DNA from: Firmicutes bacterium UBA5766
Lineage (GTDB): Bacteria; Bacillota; Desulfotomaculia; Desulfotomaculales; Nap2-2B
Direction: 5' to 3'
DNA: 19,743 nucleotides
Assembly (NCBI GenBank): GCA_002418775.1
Contig: DIEU01000071.1
Span: 1 to 19,743 of the forward strand
Part shown: positions 8,017 to 16,109 of the stretch, in pieces
Layout of the letters: the number at the start of each line of letters is the position of its first letter
How positions within the stretch are numbered: the first letter of the stretch is position 1
Made by a program: the position numbers and the translations under genes
The notes under the pieces: model-generated
Database searches by the model: none
The model's input: the letters and a program-made list of their open reading frames with translations, nothing else
What the model was told of the DNA's origin: nothing

Positions 8017-8086
8017 AAAAAATTAAACTGGAAAAATGGCGGGTGATTGTTTAAAATAAAGAAAAGAAAGGGATGATGGATGCAGT

Positions 8087-8344
8087 ATGTTAAAAACTAT
8101 ACTTATTGTCCTTGTCCTGGTTATTGCAATTGCCGCAGCAGTTGTTCTAGCCATTTTTTATTCCCGCAAAGCGGAAATTGAGAAGCTCAAGCAGAAGTAC
8201 AGGCGTTTGACCTTTATGTCGCCGAATGCGGCCGACGAGACCCTGCGCCTGCAGATAATCAAACTAAAGAATAAACAGCCCGGACGTACTGAAAAATGGT
8301 ACATAGAAAAGGCGATTTACGACCTGGAAAGAAACAGAAGATAA
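8087..8344 (+). CDS. small membrane-anchored protein of unknown function
   Basis: An 85-residue protein. Residues 3-25 form one hydrophobic helix (LIVLVLVIAIAAAVVLAIFY), followed by SRK as a cytoplasmic anchor, then a highly charged, probably helical region (KAEIEKLKQKYRRL and a C-terminal KAIYDLERNRR). I do not recognise a named family. The ATG has only a loose purine-rich stretch upstream (AAAGGGATGATGG). The next gene starts 51 bases downstream on the same strand and could be co-transcribed. The codon use and clean composition argue for a real gene. Confidence 0.6.
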   Translation: MLKTILIVLVLVIAIAAAVVLAIFYSRKAEIEKLKQKYRRLTFMSPNAADETLRLQIIKLKNKQPGRTEKWYIEKAIYDLERNRR

Positions 8345-8395
8345 AAAACTCAACAGGGAATTTGATCAGCACAGAACAGGGAGAGGTGGTCTTAA

Positions 8396-9331
8396 TTGTC
8401 CAATGTCGTTGATTTGGGAAACAGAGTTTATCAAATGGATGTTTACGGAGAAGGAAGGCCGGGAAGGACTTCGTCTTATCTGATCAGGGGCAGTAAGATG
8501 GCCATATTTGAAACGGGAGCGGCCAACTGTCATGAGCGGCTGCTGTCAGGGCTTGCGGAACTCGACGCGCGCCTTTCTGAAATTGACTATGTGATTGTTT
8601 CACATGTCCACCTGGACCACGCCGGGGGAGCGGGCACATTAATAAAGAAACTGCCCAACGCACGTGTAGTCGTGCACCCGGAGGGGGCAAAGTTTCTGAT
8701 GGATGCTCCCAGGTTGGAAAAGGGAGTAAGATCCGTCTATGACGTGCCGAACTTTTATGAAATTTTCGGCCAAACGGAGTCGGTAAGCAAGGAACTCCTT
8801 TACACGCCTGCGGACGAGGAAGAGATTGATCTCGGCGGCGGGCGGGTGATTAAAATTTACCATACGCCGGGACACGCCAGGCATCACATTATAGCTGACG
8901 ATCCTTTTTCCAAAGGACTTTTTTGCGGCGACGCCCTGGGCATCGTCTATTACCCGCTTTCAAGCATCATCGGGCATGACTTCATTTTCTATGCTACACC
9001 TCCGCATGACTATGATCTTGATGAGGGAATCGTTTCCTGCGAAAAGATTGGAAAACTTGCTCCAGAAAAACTTTATTTCTCGCACTTCGGTGTGATCACG
9101 GACGTGGAGGATATTTTAAGGCGCACGCCGGTCTTTATGAAAAAGCTTACCGGCGGAGCGGGTGAGGTTCTGGCCAGAGGAGGCGCTTTAAAAGACGTCG
9201 AGGAAGTGTACTGGAAATGTATTGCTGACCAGTTGGCCGAGTTCAGCAAACTAAACTGCCGCGATCACATTCCGGAGATTGACATCTGGGTATGCTCCCA
9301 GGGCCTGGTTAAATACCACAGCAAAAAGTAG
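8396..9331 (+). CDS. MBL-fold metallo-hydrolase
   Basis: A 311-residue metallo-beta-lactamase-fold hydrolase. The metal site motif is SHVHLDHAGG (His70, His72, Asp74, His75); further ligands are likely the His in TPGHARHH, the Asp in FCGDA and the His in YFSHFG. It starts at TTG (8396-8398), with GGGAGAGGTGG upstream. The C-terminal 60 residues (after the SHFG motif) are helical and resemble the extension of the glyoxalase II-like and quorum-lactonase-like MBL proteins common in Clostridia. The substrate cannot be named from sequence; thioester or lactone hydrolysis is possible. No signal peptide is present, so it is cytoplasmic. It faces a convergent second MBL-fold gene, but the two are not close relatives. 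Confidence 0.85.
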   Translation: MSNVVDLGNRVYQMDVYGEGRPGRTSSYLIRGSKMAIFETGAANCHERLLSGLAELDARLSEIDYVIVSHVHLDHAGGAGTLIKKLPNARVVVHPEGAKFLMDAPRLEKGVRSVYDVPNFYEIFGQTESVSKELLYTPADEEEIDLGGGRVIKIYHTPGHARHHIIADDPFSKGLFCGDALGIVYYPLSSIIGHDFIFYATPPHDYDLDEGIVSCEKIGKLAPEKLYFSHFGVITDVEDILRRTPVFMKKLTGGAGEVLARGGALKDVEEVYWKCIADQLAEFSKLNCRDHIPEIDIWVCSQGLVKYHSKK

Positions 9332-9368
9332 AAGCCTTCCTTCCAGACTCCTTTCTGGAGAAAGGCTT
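9332..9368. terminator. hairpin between convergent genes
   Basis: AAGCCTT (9332-9338) pairs with AAGGCTT (9362-9368), with an inner stem CCAGA/TCTGG. On the minus strand it is followed by CTACTTTTT. It lies right after the MBL stop and before the end of the convergent UPF0173 gene, so it may serve both. Confidence 0.5.
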
Positions 9369-9402
9369 TCCGAGGAGAAAAAGAGGTTTTAAACTAAATT
9401 TT

Positions 9403-10098
9403 CTATGTGGTGTATTCCTGTCCCGGCGAGAGTATAACCACTTCGGCTTCCGGGACTTCTTTTTTGACCATGTCGGCAAAAACCCCGGCGTCCTGAACCA
9501 AGACGGGGAAGGTTTTATAGTGCATGGGAATAACCTTTTTGGCGCCTAAAAGCTTAACAGCCATGGTTGCCTGCTTCGGGTCCATCGTAAAGACTCCGCC
9601 GATGGGCAGCAGGGCCAGGTCTATCGGGTAAAGGTCGCCAAGGGTGACCATGGAGGCGAAGACGCCTGTATCGCCCGCATGGTAAATCGTGTAGCCGTTT
9701 TCCAGCTTGATTATGTACCCTACGGGGCTGGCCGATTCCGATGAATGAAAAGCCTGGGTCATGGTTACGGAAATACCGTCAACCTCTGCAGTGGCGCCGA
9801 TGTTCATTCCCATTCCATAGAAGATTACCTGCTGCTCAGGCACCCCGGCGCCTTTAAGCTTGCCGGCCGTCTCAACGGCTGCAATTAACACAGCCCCGGT
9901 CTTCTGGACGATCTGGACGGCGTTGGTTATGTGGTCGAAGTGATCATGGGTGACCAGTACCAGGTTTGCCGATGTTATGTCGTTCACGCTGCAGGCAGCC
10001 GCAGGGTTTCCTTCCAGCCAGGGATCGATGATGATTATTTTACCGCTGTCGGATGTGATTTTAAAGCAGGCATGGCCTAACCACTGAACTTTAGCCAT
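9403..10098 (-). CDS. UPF0173 family metal-dependent hydrolase
   Basis: A 231-residue protein of the UPF0173 (YtkL-like) metal-dependent hydrolase family, a compact metallo-beta-lactamase fold. It begins MAKVQWLGHACFKI, has the metal motif THDHFDH (His51, Asp52, His53, Asp55, His56), then AFHSSESASPVGYII, the Asp of YHAGDTG and the His of IPMHYKTFP. The length and all motifs are normal for the family, and the ATG has GGGAGAT about nine bases upstream. Family members are cytoplasmic and their physiological substrate is not established. The gene is monocistronic as far as visible; an AT-rich upstream region (10099-10326) separates it from the divergent fatty-acyl cluster. Confidence 0.92.
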   Translation of the reverse strand: MAKVQWLGHACFKITSDSGKIIIIDPWLEGNPAAACSVNDITSANLVLVTHDHFDHITNAVQIVQKTGAVLIAAVETAGKLKGAGVPEQQVIFYGMGMNIGATAEVDGISVTMTQAFHSSESASPVGYIIKLENGYTIYHAGDTGVFASMVTLGDLYPIDLALLPIGGVFTMDPKQATMAVKLLGAKKVIPMHYKTFPVLVQDAGVFADMVKKEVPEAEVVILSPGQEYTT

Positions 10099-10326
10099 GT
10101 ATTAACATCTCCCTCAGAATTAAAATTTGGTGATCTTGAATAATATTACAATATTACTATAACAATAAAACCCCCCCCTTTTTTTCGTCCCTTCTAATGA
10201 ATTTCTATTAGATAATTCTATTTATTTGGTAAAATTTCCTGCCGGTTAATATTTCGGTTTTCTTCATATTTTACTTTTTTTTACCAATATGTTAACCTAT
10301 AATATACAAAAAAGCAATAGCACTGA

Positions 10327-10605
10327 AAAGCTTACTTTGATACTTGCACTGCCGGAGGATTAGACGATTTTTATAAACAGTCTCTTAAACCAGAGCAGAG
10401 AATAGTTTTGGAGACCTGGCTGTCCGGCTTAACCCGCGCCAGGATGGAGTTCAGGTACCGTGTGTTTAGAAAGGAGGACGGGGTTCTGGCAGCGGAGGGT
10501 ATGACCGCTCATGCTTATGTTGGCGCCAAGATCAAACCTTTTGATCTTAAGAAAAGATATCCCATGCTCTGGGAAAAGCTCAGTCTTGCGGCGTTGAAAA
10601 ATTAG
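10327..10605 (+). pseudogene. thioesterase (hotdog-like) remnant, 5' end missing
   Basis: An open frame from just after a stop at 10324-10326 reads AYFDTCTAGGLDDFYKQSLK, then PEQRIVLETWLSGLTRARM and a tail with VFRKEDGVLAAEGMTAHAYV and LKKRYPMLWEKL. This resembles the C-terminal half of a 4-hydroxybenzoyl-CoA thioesterase/YbgC-like hotdog protein. The catalytic N-terminal half (with the Asp of the D-x-x-G-H-V-N type motif) is absent and there is no good start; only a TTG at 10408 could begin a 65-residue product. It lies 52 bases before the acyl-CoA synthetase gene, so an intact ancestor probably formed an acyl-thioester operon with it. The family assignment is moderate, the truncation is clear if the assignment holds. 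Confidence 0.55.
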
Positions 10606-10657
10606 CCCTGAAGTAAAGGCGCCGTTCATAAGTTAATGAAAGGAGTCGGTTTAAACA

Positions 10658-12409
10658 GTGGAGGATTTCGATCAGCGAATTCGTTATTTGACTGATGATT
10701 ACCCGGAATGGAAGCGCAGGACGATAGCCGGGCATTTTGATCATGTGGCAGAATTGTTTGCAGACAGAATTTTTATCTGCACTCCGGATCGGGAGTACAC
10801 TTACGCCGAAATACAGAAAAGATCCCAACTGGTGGCCAAAGGGCTGCTCTTTCTTGGCCTGAAGCCCAGGGAGCATGTGGCCATGCTGATTGGTAATTAT
10901 CCGGAATTTATAGTTTTCAAGCTTGCCCTGTCCAGGATCGGAGCGGTTGCAGTGCCTTTAAACATGCTGCTGACGGAAAGAGAGATTTCTTTTTTCCTTG
11001 AAGACTCCGACGCTGTCGCAGTTGTGTTTAACGATCGTCTGGGCAGGCAGGATTACATCAAGATTATGAAAGTTCTTTTCCCCGAAGCTTTTGAATCAGA
11101 TAAAACAATAAGAATGCCGTTCTTTTCCCGTTTTCCGAAGATTAGGAATATAATCTGCTTTTCGCCTATGGGAGAAAGCTACCCGGAATTACTTAACTTC
11201 AACAGTTTATATGACCTTGCCGCCTTCATCCGGGACGAGGAATTAAGCAGGGCGCAGGAAGCCACCTGCTATCCCGACGATATCTTTGATATTATGTATA
11301 CATCCGGAACAACGGCGATGCCCAAGGGAGCCATGCTCAGCCACGACATGTGTTTGCGCAACGTATACGCCTACTGTGTAACCAGGGCCATCGAGAAAGG
11401 GACGCGTATTTATTCACCGCTGCCCTTTTACCATATCTTTGCCTGGAATTTTGTGATTTTAGCAGCCAGTTTTGTAGGCGGTACTGTGATTTTCCACCCG
11501 CAGTTTGTAATCAGCCAGGCGTTTGAATTAATTGAGAAATACGGCGCCAATGAAATAATCTGCGTTTCGTCGATGCTGCTTTCCCTGGTTAATTATCCAG
11601 AAATAGAAAAGTTTGATCTCAAACAGTTAACTTCTGTTTTTTGCGGCGCTGCCCCGGCGCCCCTGCCCCTCCAGCAGAGGGCAAAGGAAGTCCTGCAGCT
11701 GGAAAACCTGACCGTTGGCTACGGATTAACCGAGGGCGGAGGAGCGATTACCATAAGCCACCCGGGCGAATCAGAAAAGGTTGTTGCCACACACATAGGG
11801 CGTATGATGTTGCCCAACTGCAGCGGATTGCCGGAGTTCGGCTGGCAAAATCATCAGCTCAAGGTAGTTGACCCGGTAAGTTTGAAGGAACTTCCCCGTG
11901 GTGTTGAGGGCGAGCTTGTCTGCCGGGGGAATGTAGTCATCAGGGGTTACTACAAACGGCCCGATATAAATGCGGAAACAATAGATAAAGACGGCTGGCT
12001 GAGGACTGGCGATCTGGTTATCTGGCAAGAAGACGGTTTTTTTCAGTTTACCGGCCGGAGCAAAGAAATTTACAAGACCTCCGGAGAGAATGTTGTTCCC
12101 AAGGAGATTGAGGAAGTGCTCAGCGTTTACCCGAAGATTAACCAGGTTTACCTTGTTGGAATTCCTCACCCTGTGATGGGTGAAGTGGGGGCCGCCTTTA
12201 TAGAACTCAAACCTGGCGAAAAAGCCACCAGAAGGGAAATAATCAATTACTGCAAGGAGAACATGGCTAAATTCAAAATACCGCGTTATGTGTTTTTTGT
12301 TGATGTCAGCGAACTTCCGTTTACAGCCACCGGCAAGATAAAAAAACACAAGCTTGTCGAGTATGCCGGGCAGCTTTTAAAGGAAAGCGGTCAGACTGAT
12401 TTGGAATAA
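10658..12409 (+). CDS. AMP-forming acyl-CoA synthetase
   Basis: A 583-residue ANL-superfamily adenylating enzyme, most like fatty acyl-CoA ligases, which activate a carboxylic acid with ATP and join it to CoA. The phosphate loop is YTSGTTAMPKGAM (residues 214-226), the adenine-binding motif is GYGLTEGGG, the hinge region is GWLRTGDLVIWQEDGFFQFT followed by GRSKEIYKTSGENVVP, and the catalytic Lys is K560 or close by in TATGKIKKHKL. The start is GTG (10658) with AAGGAG about 12 bases upstream. Length and motif order are normal. It is followed 29 bases later by a KAS II gene on the same strand, suggesting that acyl groups activated here may feed elongation or condensation. Chain length specificity is not readable. 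Confidence 0.88.
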   Translation: MEDFDQRIRYLTDDYPEWKRRTIAGHFDHVAELFADRIFICTPDREYTYAEIQKRSQLVAKGLLFLGLKPREHVAMLIGNYPEFIVFKLALSRIGAVAVPLNMLLTEREISFFLEDSDAVAVVFNDRLGRQDYIKIMKVLFPEAFESDKTIRMPFFSRFPKIRNIICFSPMGESYPELLNFNSLYDLAAFIRDEELSRAQEATCYPDDIFDIMYTSGTTAMPKGAMLSHDMCLRNVYAYCVTRAIEKGTRIYSPLPFYHIFAWNFVILAASFVGGTVIFHPQFVISQAFELIEKYGANEIICVSSMLLSLVNYPEIEKFDLKQLTSVFCGAAPAPLPLQQRAKEVLQLENLTVGYGLTEGGGAITISHPGESEKVVATHIGRMMLPNCSGLPEFGWQNHQLKVVDPVSLKELPRGVEGELVCRGNVVIRGYYKRPDINAETIDKDGWLRTGDLVIWQEDGFFQFTGRSKEIYKTSGENVVPKEIEEVLSVYPKINQVYLVGIPHPVMGEVGAAFIELKPGEKATRREIINYCKENMAKFKIPRYVFFVDVSELPFTATGKIKKHKLVEYAGQLLKESGQTDLE

Positions 12410-12438
12410 GCTATAAAAACTTAAGCCAAAGGAGTGAA

Positions 12439-13686
12439 TTGTCTTTGAAACAGAGGGTAGTTATTACTGGTATGGGGGCGGTTACACCGGTTGGTATTGG
12501 TTTGGAGGAGTACTGGGAAAACCTTAAAAACGGAAAATGCGGTGTTGGGATGATTACACGGTTTGACGCGTCCGGATTGCCCTGCCGGATCGGCGCTGAA
12601 GTAAAGGGCTTTATGCCCGATAATTTTATACCCAAAAAGCTGGTGCGGGAAACGGATTCTTTTATGCGCTTTGGCCTGGCAGCGATCAGGATGGCGCTTG
12701 AGCAAAGCAGCCTTGACCTTGAAAAAGAGGACCCTTTCCGTATAGGGATAATCCTGGGTACGGCTTTTGGCGGCATCCCGGCCATAACTGATGCGCAGGA
12801 TAAGATAAGCAGGACGGGATCGGTCCGGATGAGCCCGCATTTCATACCCAGAATACTCGGCAATATTGCTGCTACACATGCCGCCATTACCTATGGTTTT
12901 AAAGGTCCGGCTATTACCGTAAGCACTGCCTGCGCTTCCGGAGGGGATGCGGCGGGTTTGGCCTCCATGTTTCTTGAGCAGGGCGAGGCTGATGTTATTA
13001 TTGCGGTGGGCGCTGAATCCCTGTTCTGTGCGGTTGTAATGGGCGGCCTATACGCTGCAAGAGCGGTGTCAGTGCATAATGACGAGCCTGAAAAGGCCAG
13101 CAGGCCTTTCGATCTCAGGCGTGACGGTCTGGTCTTGGGTGAAGGGGCGGGTGCAGTCGTCATGGAAACGCTGGACCATGCCGCGAAAAGGGGCGCTTTC
13201 ATACAGGCGGAGGTTTTGGGTTACGCAAACCTGGGCGAGGGTTATCATACAACTGCTCCTGCTCCGGATGGACTCGGGGAAATCCGCTGCATGCGCAAGG
13301 CATTGGAAAAGGCTCAAGTAGCGCCCGAAGAAATAGATTACATCAATGCTCACGGAACCTCGACTCCCCTTGGGGACCGCGTGGAGACGATGTCCATCAA
13401 ATCTGTTTTTGGTTCCCATGCCGGCATGATTCCTGTAAGTTCCTGCAAGGGCGCCACCGGACATTTAGTGGGCGCGGGAGGAATTACCGAACTTATTGCC
13501 TGCGTCAAGGCAATCCGGGAAGGAATTGTTCCTCCTACAATAAATTACGAAGAACCGGATCCCGAATGCGATCTTGATTATGTCCCGAACCAGGCCAGAA
13601 AGGCCGCGGTCAGAACTGCCTTGTCCAACTCGTTTGGCTTCGGCGGTCAAAATGCCTGTCTTATCGTAAGACAATTCTCCTCATAA
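12439..13686 (+). CDS. fabF: beta-ketoacyl-ACP synthase II (KAS II, FabF-like)
   Basis: A 415-residue condensing enzyme of the FabF/KAS II type, which extends acyl-ACP with malonyl-ACP. It starts with the family N-terminus (RVVITGMGAVTPVG) and has the full Cys-His-His triad: C165 in STACASGGD, H305 in NAHGTSTPLGD, H342 in GATGHLVGAGG, with the gatekeeper loop SNSFGFGGQN near the end. The start is TTG 12439 or TTG 12445; AAAGGAG at 12428-12434 is close to the first and ten bases from the second. Its place after an acyl-CoA synthetase and a thioesterase remnant, and not inside a fab cluster, suggests a side role (unusual fatty acids or acyl remodelling) as much as core synthesis. That is inference. 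Confidence 0.88.
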   Translation: MSLKQRVVITGMGAVTPVGIGLEEYWENLKNGKCGVGMITRFDASGLPCRIGAEVKGFMPDNFIPKKLVRETDSFMRFGLAAIRMALEQSSLDLEKEDPFRIGIILGTAFGGIPAITDAQDKISRTGSVRMSPHFIPRILGNIAATHAAITYGFKGPAITVSTACASGGDAAGLASMFLEQGEADVIIAVGAESLFCAVVMGGLYAARAVSVHNDEPEKASRPFDLRRDGLVLGEGAGAVVMETLDHAAKRGAFIQAEVLGYANLGEGYHTTAPAPDGLGEIRCMRKALEKAQVAPEEIDYINAHGTSTPLGDRVETMSIKSVFGSHAGMIPVSSCKGATGHLVGAGGITELIACVKAIREGIVPPTINYEEPDPECDLDYVPNQARKAAVRTALSNSFGFGGQNACLIVRQFSS

Positions 13687-13797
13687 TGGTTCCTTTGAGC
13701 AGAAAAAAAATAAAAATAATCGAATAATAATTAGCGCTACAGCGTAAGTTCGTTTTGCGCCTTGATAACTATCCGGTTTCCAGACTTCAATTAACAT

Positions 13798-13972
13798 GTG
13801 CTGAAACAACCCCTTGACCAGGAAATTAATGCTGTTCGGGCATCCAGAAAAATCAATATCCCCGTTGTTATGGCTAGGGAAGAGGTAGCGCAGATCATTG
13901 CCCTCATGGAGGGAGCCCCGCAGTTGGTTGTTAAATTATTATACGGCAGCGGGCTGCGCATCGCAGAAGCCG
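13798..13972 (+). pseudogene. integron-type integrase, internal fragment (copy A)
   Basis: About 57 codons read VLKQPLDQEINAVRASRK, then INIPVVMAREEVAQIIALM and LLYGSGLRIAEA. This is the middle of an IntI/XerC-like tyrosine recombinase; the first catalytic Arg is in GLRIAEA, and the segment joining the core-binding and catalytic domains is present. Upstream the frame has a stop (FN*H) and downstream similarity ends after RIAEA. The distal catalytic residues and the Tyr nucleophile are absent. The bases for KINIPVVM and the following residues recur almost unchanged, inverted, at the right window edge. It cannot be active. Confidence 0.8.
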
Positions 13973-14019
13973 CAGGCTGTAACTGGTCTGGTGAATTGCG
14001 ATGTTATGGCTGCTATTCA

Positions 14020-14283
14020 TCAACCGAAAAATCGCTCATACTCATCATGACTCCCAACCCAGAACTATGTGACCGTATCTTGGTCAAGAATACCCAGAGC
14101 ACGGTACCCAAGTGTAATTCTTACTGACCAGATATTCTCATCACTGTTAATGCACTTGAAACGCAAAGATGGATGAAAAGGGTTCTCGGTCCAGAGTCGA
14201 TACGCCTTTTTCGCTCTGCCTCTGATTTCACGGTCGAGCTTATGATACAGTTCCCAGAATGATGGTACAGTGGCGGATTTCAT
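14020..14283 (-). pseudogene. RelE/ParE-superfamily toxin with amber codon
   Basis: The gene starts at ATG 14281-14283, overlapping the antitoxin stop by four bases. The product reads MKSATVPSFWELYHKLDREI, then KKAYRLWTENPFHPSLRFKC and IWSVRITLGYRALGILDQDTV, the look of a compact RelE/ParE-fold mRNA interferase-like toxin. After residue 72 (DTVT) comes TAG, and the same frame goes on FWVGSHDEYERFFG to a TGA at 14020-14022. In relatives I would expect Trp at this position, so TAG is most simply a TGG-to-TAG change. The last 15 residues, including the conserved HDEY, would be lost. The toxin is therefore probably inactive, or depends on readthrough. The family is assigned from memory of the motif pattern. 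Confidence 0.7.
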
Positions 14284-14510
14284 AGCTTCTCGATATCCAA
14301 GGGAGTTGCCTTGCCCTCTGCTATTTCTTTCCGTACCCGCCGGGCTGCTGAGACAAGATTGGATTGGGTTCGGGAGAATGACTCATTCCACAGCGCTTCG
14401 CCCCGCAACTCTTCAATGTATTCGCGTAGATGCTCAACCACCCGATCCTGGGCTTGCTCCGGTAGTGTCTCAAGCATTTTAATGATTGTCATCGTTGCTT
14501 CTGAAGCCAT
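14280..14510 (-). CDS. type II antitoxin
   Basis: A 76-residue acidic protein starting MASEATMTIIKMLETLPEQA, followed by QDRVVEHLREYIEELRGE and ending in a flexible KKEIAEGKATP-like tail (RKEIAEGKATPLDIEKL). This is the pattern of antitoxins encoded just upstream of RelE/ParE toxins. I choose the ATG at 14508-14510 because AGGAAGG lies seven bases upstream; an upstream in-frame ATG at 14517-14519 abuts that ribosome site and is unlikely. Its stop overlaps the toxin start as ATGA, which implies translational coupling. With the toxin damaged, it may be kept only as an orphan antitoxin. Confidence 0.72.
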   Translation of the reverse strand: MASEATMTIIKMLETLPEQAQDRVVEHLREYIEELRGEALWNESFSRTQSNLVSAARRVRKEIAEGKATPLDIEKL

Positions 14511-14534
14511 ATATTTCATCCTTCCTGTTTTAGA

Positions 14535-14552
14535 GTATGTTTATCGTCATAC
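14535..14552. promoter_or_regulatory. possible antitoxin operator
   Basis: GTATG (14535-14539) and CATAC (14548-14552) form an inverted repeat 25 bases upstream of the antitoxin start, where type II antitoxins usually repress their own operon. Confidence 0.3.
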
Positions 14553-14566
14553 AAAAATTTATTGGG

Positions 14567-14632
14567 CCCTAACGAAGAGATCAACCGGAGCGGTCCACGG
14601 GACCGCGATCGGCTGCATTGATTTTGTTATGC
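14567..14632 (+). other. attC-like integron cassette recombination site
   Basis: A 66-base site with the attC layout. The left outer core is CCCTAAC (14567-14573), close to RYYYAAC. The right outer core is GTTATGC (14626-14632), close to GTTRRRY with the cleavable GTT. Inside, ATCAACCG (14580-14587) faces CGG (14610-14612) and TTGAT (14618-14622), and the centre is a perfect hairpin GCGGTCC-ACG-GGACCGC (14590-14606). The length is within the known attC range. It lies just outside the toxin-antitoxin pair and 600 bases from an integron-integrase fragment. Confidence 0.62.
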
Positions 14633-14635
14633 GAT

Positions 14636-15001
14636 TTAACAGTTTTGACATACATTGTTTATTCTTGAGCGAAAATCATTTATCAAGGTCAAGGGCTGAG
14701 TCATATTTATACTATGTAGTGATTGGTTTAATCTATTTTGAATATTTATAAGATTAAGATTTAATACTACGACTAAGTTCCTTAAATAAAAGGAAGCTAT
14801 CTTGTCGCCTATCCCACGTATCGTTTTTAAGTAAATGAAGGCTTGATTTATATCGTTATATTGGGCCATCAAGTTCTCAAGGGTTATTTTTTCTAATCTG
14901 CGGCTCAATCTAACCATAATCCCGCACCTCAATATCAGGCGTAAGGTTTCTTCCAGGTCTAATCTAATAGTTATGCTGCCATCAGCAAAATAATCATAAC
15001 A
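14636..15001 (-). pseudogene. fragment of a helix-hairpin-helix DNA-binding protein
   Basis: The frame is open from just after a stop (TAA ending near 15002) to 14636, with no good start at its 5' end; an internal ATG at 14917 could begin an 93-residue product. It reads ADGSITIRLDLEETLRLILR, then YNDINQAFIYLKTIRGIGDK and IASFYLRNLVVVLNL. The block IRGIGDKIASFYLR fits a helix-hairpin-helix of the HhH-GPD/base-excision type. The tail after LNLNL is low in similarity to anything I know. The stop is right beside the attC-like site. It is probably truncated at both ends; the function is unknown. Confidence 0.45.
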
Positions 15002-15142
15002 TTAAAAAAACCACCAGTCAATTCCAAAAAAGGCTTCCACAAGAAATCCAGGTATCCAGGTATTCTGCGTGGACGATATTCAGGATTAAAGGTTTGAATC
15101 AGAGATAGCAAATATGATTTTTCCCTTTATTCGGCCGTCTTT

Positions 15143-15901
15143 TCAACTGTTTATCCAATTTCTCAATTCATCATATAGCTTTTTCGTTTCAACGGAACTT
15201 TGTTGGGAAATGAGCACCGTTTTGCCGCCGCTGCGCAGGATACAGATCCAGGGAAGACTCGATTCCTTCACATATACAAGGACAGGGCCGTATTGCTTTG
15301 AAATGAAATTGCCTTTGTAAGCGCCGAACACAGCGCTGCCGTTGGTTTTTAAGCTGAAAGAAACTGGTTGATCAATCAGGACAATTCCGGTTATTTCAGA
15401 TTTGGCGATATTTGTCCCGTACATCCCCTTGATCTCCATTATCTCTTCTGCAAAACTGATCTTCGGGCTGTTTATAGTGGCGGCAACCAAACCGGTCTCT
15501 AAAACTAAGACAACAATCAAAAGGGCGGATATGCCGAAAACCGCGAGATAATATCTCTTATTTGGGCACCCCGCTTCATTGAAATTATTTCCGTCGAAAC
15601 GCTGAACATAAACAATCATAATCCAAACAGTGACAAATAAAACGGCAAAGGCAGCCTCAGGCGCCCAGTCGACCCCTGCGGATAACAAACCTCCGGCGAT
15701 AAGAAATGCCATACCAATGACAGCGAAACCGGTACCTGTAGCTCTGCAGATGGCCGGCAAGTCCATTTTCGCTTTTTGCTCCGCAGTCGCCGTATTAATG
15801 CCGGAGAAAAGATCATACATTTTTCTGACACCGATCAGATAAGCTAAAAGCAGCATCATTACCCCGACGCCAAAAAGAATAATCGGCATGATCATATCCA
15901 C
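15143..15901 (-). CDS. DUF3784-like membrane protein
   Basis: A 252-residue protein with about four membrane helices: residues 2-25, 56-74, 83-99 and 117-143, then a soluble domain of about 105 residues rich in beta strands (ITGIVLIDQPVSFSLKTNGS, VFGAYKGNFISKQYGPVLVY). The N-terminal half (YLIGVRKMYDLFSGINTATA) fits the DUF3784 family of small Firmicute membrane proteins; the C-terminal part resembles the PH-like domains often joined to it. Starts are GTG 15899-15901 or ATG 15893-15895, with AAGGAG four or ten bases upstream. No partner gene is adjacent, and flanks are mobile debris. Function is unknown. Confidence 0.65.
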   Translation of the reverse strand: MDMIMPIILFGVGVMMLLLAYLIGVRKMYDLFSGINTATAEQKAKMDLPAICRATGTGFAVIGMAFLIAGGLLSAGVDWAPEAAFAVLFVTVWIMIVYVQRFDGNNFNEAGCPNKRYYLAVFGISALLIVVLVLETGLVAATINSPKISFAEEIMEIKGMYGTNIAKSEITGIVLIDQPVSFSLKTNGSAVFGAYKGNFISKQYGPVLVYVKESSLPWICILRSGGKTVLISQQSSVETKKLYDELRNWINS

Positions 15902-16004
15902 TATACTCCTTTCCTTATCTTGCTCTTACTTATTCAATGAAAAAGCATAAGCCACGAGGGTTCAAGTCCTTTTGCATTATCTTAATCATCGCTGTTACTG
16001 TTTA

Positions 16005-16061
16005 GCCCCCTAACGAGATTGGACAGTTAAACCACAATCTGTTATAGTTAAGTAAGGGGGC
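16005..16061. repeat. nested inverted repeat upstream of IS remnant
   Basis: GCCCCCT (16005-16011) pairs with AGGGGGC (16055-16061), and inside it AGATTG (16016-16021) pairs with CAATCT (16035-16040). The structure covers the likely transposase promoter and may be the subterminal end of the element. Confidence 0.5.
16019..16048 (+). promoter_or_regulatory. sigma-A type promoter of IS remnant
   Basis: TTGGAC (16019-16024) and TATAGT (16043-16048) are separated by 18 bases, 62 bases upstream of the transposase remnant's ATG. Confidence 0.5.
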
Positions 16062-16109
16062 ATAAATCAACAGGCGAGTGCTAATGACAAACCAATAGGA
16101 GGGGTCTTT

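Noticed and set aside
10170..10187. C-run followed by T-run upstream of UPF0173 gene
   Set aside because: Homopolymer tract outside any gene; could vary in length, but no phase-variation role is visible.
10298..10303. TATAAT upstream of the thioesterase remnant
   Set aside because: A perfect -10 box, but no acceptable -35 at 16-18 bases in an AT-rich stretch.
11771..12349. 192-codon minus-strand frame in the acyl-CoA synthetase gene
   Set aside because: Shadow of a gene with all catalytic motifs in the plus frame.
16008..16047. CCCTAAC ... GTTATAG as a third attC candidate
   Set aside because: Only 40 bases, shorter than known attC sites, and better explained as promoter and end structure of the IS remnant.
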